DNA from: Pseudocercospora fijiensis CIRAD86
Lineage: Eukaryota; Ascomycota; Dothideomycetes; Mycosphaerellales; Mycosphaerellaceae
NCBI RefSeq assembly: GCF_000340215.1
Contig: NW_006921557.1
Coordinates: 62,001 to 126,000, forward strand
DNA length: 64,000 bases
Reading direction: 5' to 3'
The position numbers were made by a program, and so were the translations under genes. Below, in pieces: positions 61,176 through 64,000 of this stretch. The stretch's first letter is position 1. The number at the start of each line of letters is the position of its first letter. The notes under the pieces are model-generated. The model was not told the origin of the DNA, ran no database searches, and saw only the letters and a list, made by a program, of their open reading frames with translations.

Positions 61176-62297
61176 GATGTCTCGACCCGACTTAATCTTA
61201 TTACCCCCGCGTAGTGTAAAGATTTCCTCGTAGTGTAGAAACTAACCGACGAGAACGCAATAGCTCTTAAAGTCCTATACGGACCTAACGAACCTAGAAC
61301 TACGAAGACAGACATACTTAGGCGTATATTCGAATAGATCGGTAATTCTATCGAGAGTAACTCGGTTAGGGCGACTATACTCTAGCGGTACGCTCTATAG
61401 TACAAGATCTAGGAGACTAGTGCTAATCCTTTACTCCGTATATCCTAAGCCTTCGTTCGAAGCCTCGACTAGTACGGCCTAATCTATTGCGCCGTCGTCC
61501 TCGGAATATCTATAGACGCCTCCCGCCGAGTAAGTAACCGTATTATCGAAGCCGCCTAGGGCGAAGATTAGTTTACTTAAGCCTCGGAGCTTGTCCGGCT
61601 TCTGTTTAGCGCTCTACTTTTAGTACCTAAACGCATTCTCGCCGACATTGTAGCTACTACTCGGATTAGACTCAGTCTCGAAGAAGCCTATCGCTTCTAG
61701 ATATAAGGCAAACGGAAGAGGCTCGCGGAAGCCTAGTATAGTCGCGTTAATAAGAGGAAGAGCGCTCTTTACGATTTTATTACCGGTAGTAATATTACCG
61801 CTATAAGAGACGCTTATAAACCGAAACCTAGCAAGGAACGCACGATGTAGGCCTACCTACCTAACATTCCTAAAGACTATATCGTTCTCTAAGGCTTTAA
61901 GACGGGGCGCAATTTACTAGCGCTAAAAAAACACCTATTACGCGCCTTATACAAAAAACATCTAAGGAAACCTAGGGTTAAAGCGGGTAGTAACATACTA
62001 GTACTAGATTTATAGCTAGAAGACGATAGCGCAGAACCCGATATGCCGGTATTAGACGACGAAGGAGGGAAAGGTACCTAGGACAATCCTCTTAACGTAG
62101 ACGGAGATACGGCTTCTAATTTTCTTAATATATACGATAGATTAGAGCTCTGTTTACAATGTCGCCGGCTTAGCCGTAGAGAAGGGATAGAAGCCTACTA
62201 TATACACTGCCGCAAATAGTAGATAGACTTTACCTATGCTTTGCTACCGAATATTAGAGAGCGTCTCGCTACGTTAGGCCGGCTACCGTATATATAA
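61176..62297 (+). pseudogene. Unknown ORF of the TLH element (copy B)
   Basis: Counterpart of 16707-17828 with the same length and frame and its own set of RIP-type stops. The opposite-strand ORF at 61121-61315 is a shadow. Confidence 0.55.
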
Positions 62298-62809
62298 ACT
62301 TCAATTACTCCGTTCCTACTACGTACCGTCCCTATACCTAATATATATAAATGCTAACTAGTTTGCTATATAGCGAAAGATCTACCCGTTTTCTAGCTAG
62401 CAAAGTAGTCTGTATCTTGTACCTTTTACTCAATCTTACGACCGCCTCGCTTAGAAGCCCGTAACCTATACGTATATAGCTCCCTACTATCCCGAGGTAG
62501 ATTAGCTCGTAGCTATATACTATCTATTCTAACCGCCTACCCGGATTTCTAACTAGTTTATACCTACGCTATACTAAGTTATATTCTATACGACCTTCGC
62601 CTTATTATCTTCCTATATACTATTTATAGTAGATACGGCCTATATAGAGATACTATTAAGGTTTGGGTTAGACAATCCGCGCCTTAACTACTTTAGTCTA
62701 TAAAGGAGGCGATAGATATACGTCCGTTAACGCGCTCTCGCGATTGATATATTATTACGATCGAGATTATTAGGGTTATAAGAACTACTCCTAATACCTA
62801 GGGACCTAT

Positions 62810-64000
62810 ATACCGGAAAGATACCGTTTCGAGGATTACTTCTATTATCTTCCTTAATATCGCATTATTAAGTGCGTAACTTGCCGATACGCCGTACCCC
62901 CTTACTATTTTTACGCTTACCTTAGCCGCTAATACCGATATACTATTCCTATTACTATCTATCGCCTTCTTATCGAAGAATTTAAGCCGTTCCCCGATAT
63001 TGCTATAATACCCGACTAGGTAATTTGGCCCTAGCTAACCGATAATTAAGCCCCGGAGTTCCCGCTCTACTTCGATTGTTTCCGATATACTACCGTCGAC
63101 GAATAGGGCGAATAATATACGGCTGTCTTTTACTCGCGTGCCTCGATATAAGAGTATTATAAAACGCGATATAAGTAGACTAATACCTAAACTCGGGGCG
63201 GTAGTAGAAAAGCCCGCCTATAAGAGATACCTAATCGCCTATAGGAGAGCAATGTCTACGTATAGCAATTCTTCTACCCTAAAGCTAGGTACGAACCCGG
63301 ATAGAATCGCCTATTCTAGGTCTATCGTCGCGCTCGTATAGTGCCTATTCCCTCCTTATCGTATAACGACTAGTTTGCGTCTACCCTAATTAAAGCCTAG
63401 GCCGATATCCGGGAGAAACTAGACGAGGATCGAAATATCGTTTACGATAGCTTAGCCTACGTATCTACCCTCCCTCCCTAGATTTAGTAACTCTTTATCG
63501 ACCTTTACGTCGTCTTACTTTATAAAGACGAAATACAGGCCGCTATCCGCCTCCCTAAAGAAGATAATAAGCCCTATACTATAGAAGTTATCGCTATCGC
63601 TCGCCGAGCGTTCTCTTATACGATAAGGTATTATAGCGAAAGTAGCCCCTATTTTAACCTTACTAATTCCCGCAAGTAAGCCCTCGCTAACTTTTATAAT
63701 ATAATATAGAAGTCCGACTATTATAAATATTTTCGCTTTCGGCGCTATAAGACCCGCTCGAGCGAACTTAAATACGCCGATGCTATATTATACGCGCTAG
63801 TATATTTTATTCGTTATATCTCCCCTAAAGTTCTATTTTTCCCTTCTATAATGTCGCCTACCGATAAACTTAATAACGACGTCGACGCTAAAGTCGCTAG
63901 TTAAGTAAGCGATAAAGTCGATAAAAAAGTCGACTATAGCCCCGCTTAAGTAACGCCGACCGACGAATAGCGCGAACTCTAAAATAAACTTAGCGACCGC
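62810..64000 (+). pseudogene. Telomere-linked RecQ-like helicase, N-terminal part (copy B)
   Basis: Aligned start codon is ATA at 62810, while copy A has ATG at 18341, a direct view of RIP removing a start. The N-terminal CxxC and following region are as in copy A. The helicase core lies beyond the window. An out-of-frame ATG ORF at 63138-63341 is a shadow. Confidence 0.8.

Larger units (their letters stand above)
60733..64000 (+). mobile_element. TLH element, copy B (truncated by the window)
   Basis: Collinear with 16264-19531 of copy A with no net gap. It contains the unknown ORF (61176-62297), the palindrome pair near 62355-62412 and the first part of the TLH gene. Upstream lies the minisatellite and a 130-bp stretch with a repeated TTATAGAGTAAACTA. 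Confidence 0.8.

Overview
ORGANISM AND STATE. The window looks like a repeat-rich, probably subtelomeric or heterochromatic block from a filamentous ascomycete (Pezizomycotina). Its dominant property is repeat-induced point mutation (RIP): CpA and TpG are rare, TpA is very common, ATG is scarce and TAG stops are everywhere. Long reading frames persist in which nearly every stop is a former CAG/CAA or TGG codon, so most real genes are invisible to an ORF finder and have to be read through the stops. I found no intact protein gene and no convincing RNA gene. LAYOUT. (1) 1-610: fragment of a telomere-linked RecQ-like helicase (TLH) gene, cut off by a repeat block at 611-3300 that has 21-bp tandem repeats, AT hairpins and TTAGGG-like motifs. 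(2) 3334-5324: 273-bp tandem repeats, then a UPF1/NFX1-like SF1 helicase relic carrying a 255-bp in-frame duplication. (3) 5793-16263: a family of palindromes with core TTTAGGTACGTACCTAAA, a 1,679-codon relic of unknown function (6140-11179), a minus-strand relic (about 11960-13590), and the N-terminal part of a SNF2-like ATPase gene. (4) 16264-about 23290: copy A of the TLH element, abutting the SNF2 relic; it holds an unknown ORF and a near-complete RecQ-type TLH gene. (5) 23.3-44.3 kb: a minus-strand relic and then four same-strand genes (150 aa, about 440 aa, and two SNF2-type ATPases) with related upstream regions. Many of their introns contain a pair of palindromes with core TTTGCCGGCCGGCAAA. 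(6) 44.3-46.4 kb: about 95-bp tandem repeats built on the same palindrome, then a gene relic interrupted by a 12.3-kb Ty3/gypsy-type LTR element (46411-58703). The relic resumes in frame at 58704. (7) 59.6-60.6 kb: a 48-bp minisatellite with the same palindrome type at its core. (8) 60733-64000: copy B of the TLH element, running out of the window. THE MOST UNUSUAL PARTS. The LTR element has three long ORFs: gag-protease, RT-RNaseH-integrase, and an extra ORF of about 911 codons that I do not recognise. Five near-identical palindromes (core AATACTACCCCGGGGGTATT) sit exactly in the leader, between the ORFs and behind the last one. Separately, short paired palindromes occupy introns of several different genes and also form tandem arrays, which resembles introner-like elements. 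HOW THE PARTS RELATE. The TLH copies, the LTR element and the SNF2 paralogues are all repeated sequences, which explains why RIP struck them. RIP changed active sites (Walker A Gly to Ser in all five full-length ATPases, protease Asp to Asn, integrase Glu to Lys), start codons (ATG to ATA) and splice donors (GT to AT).
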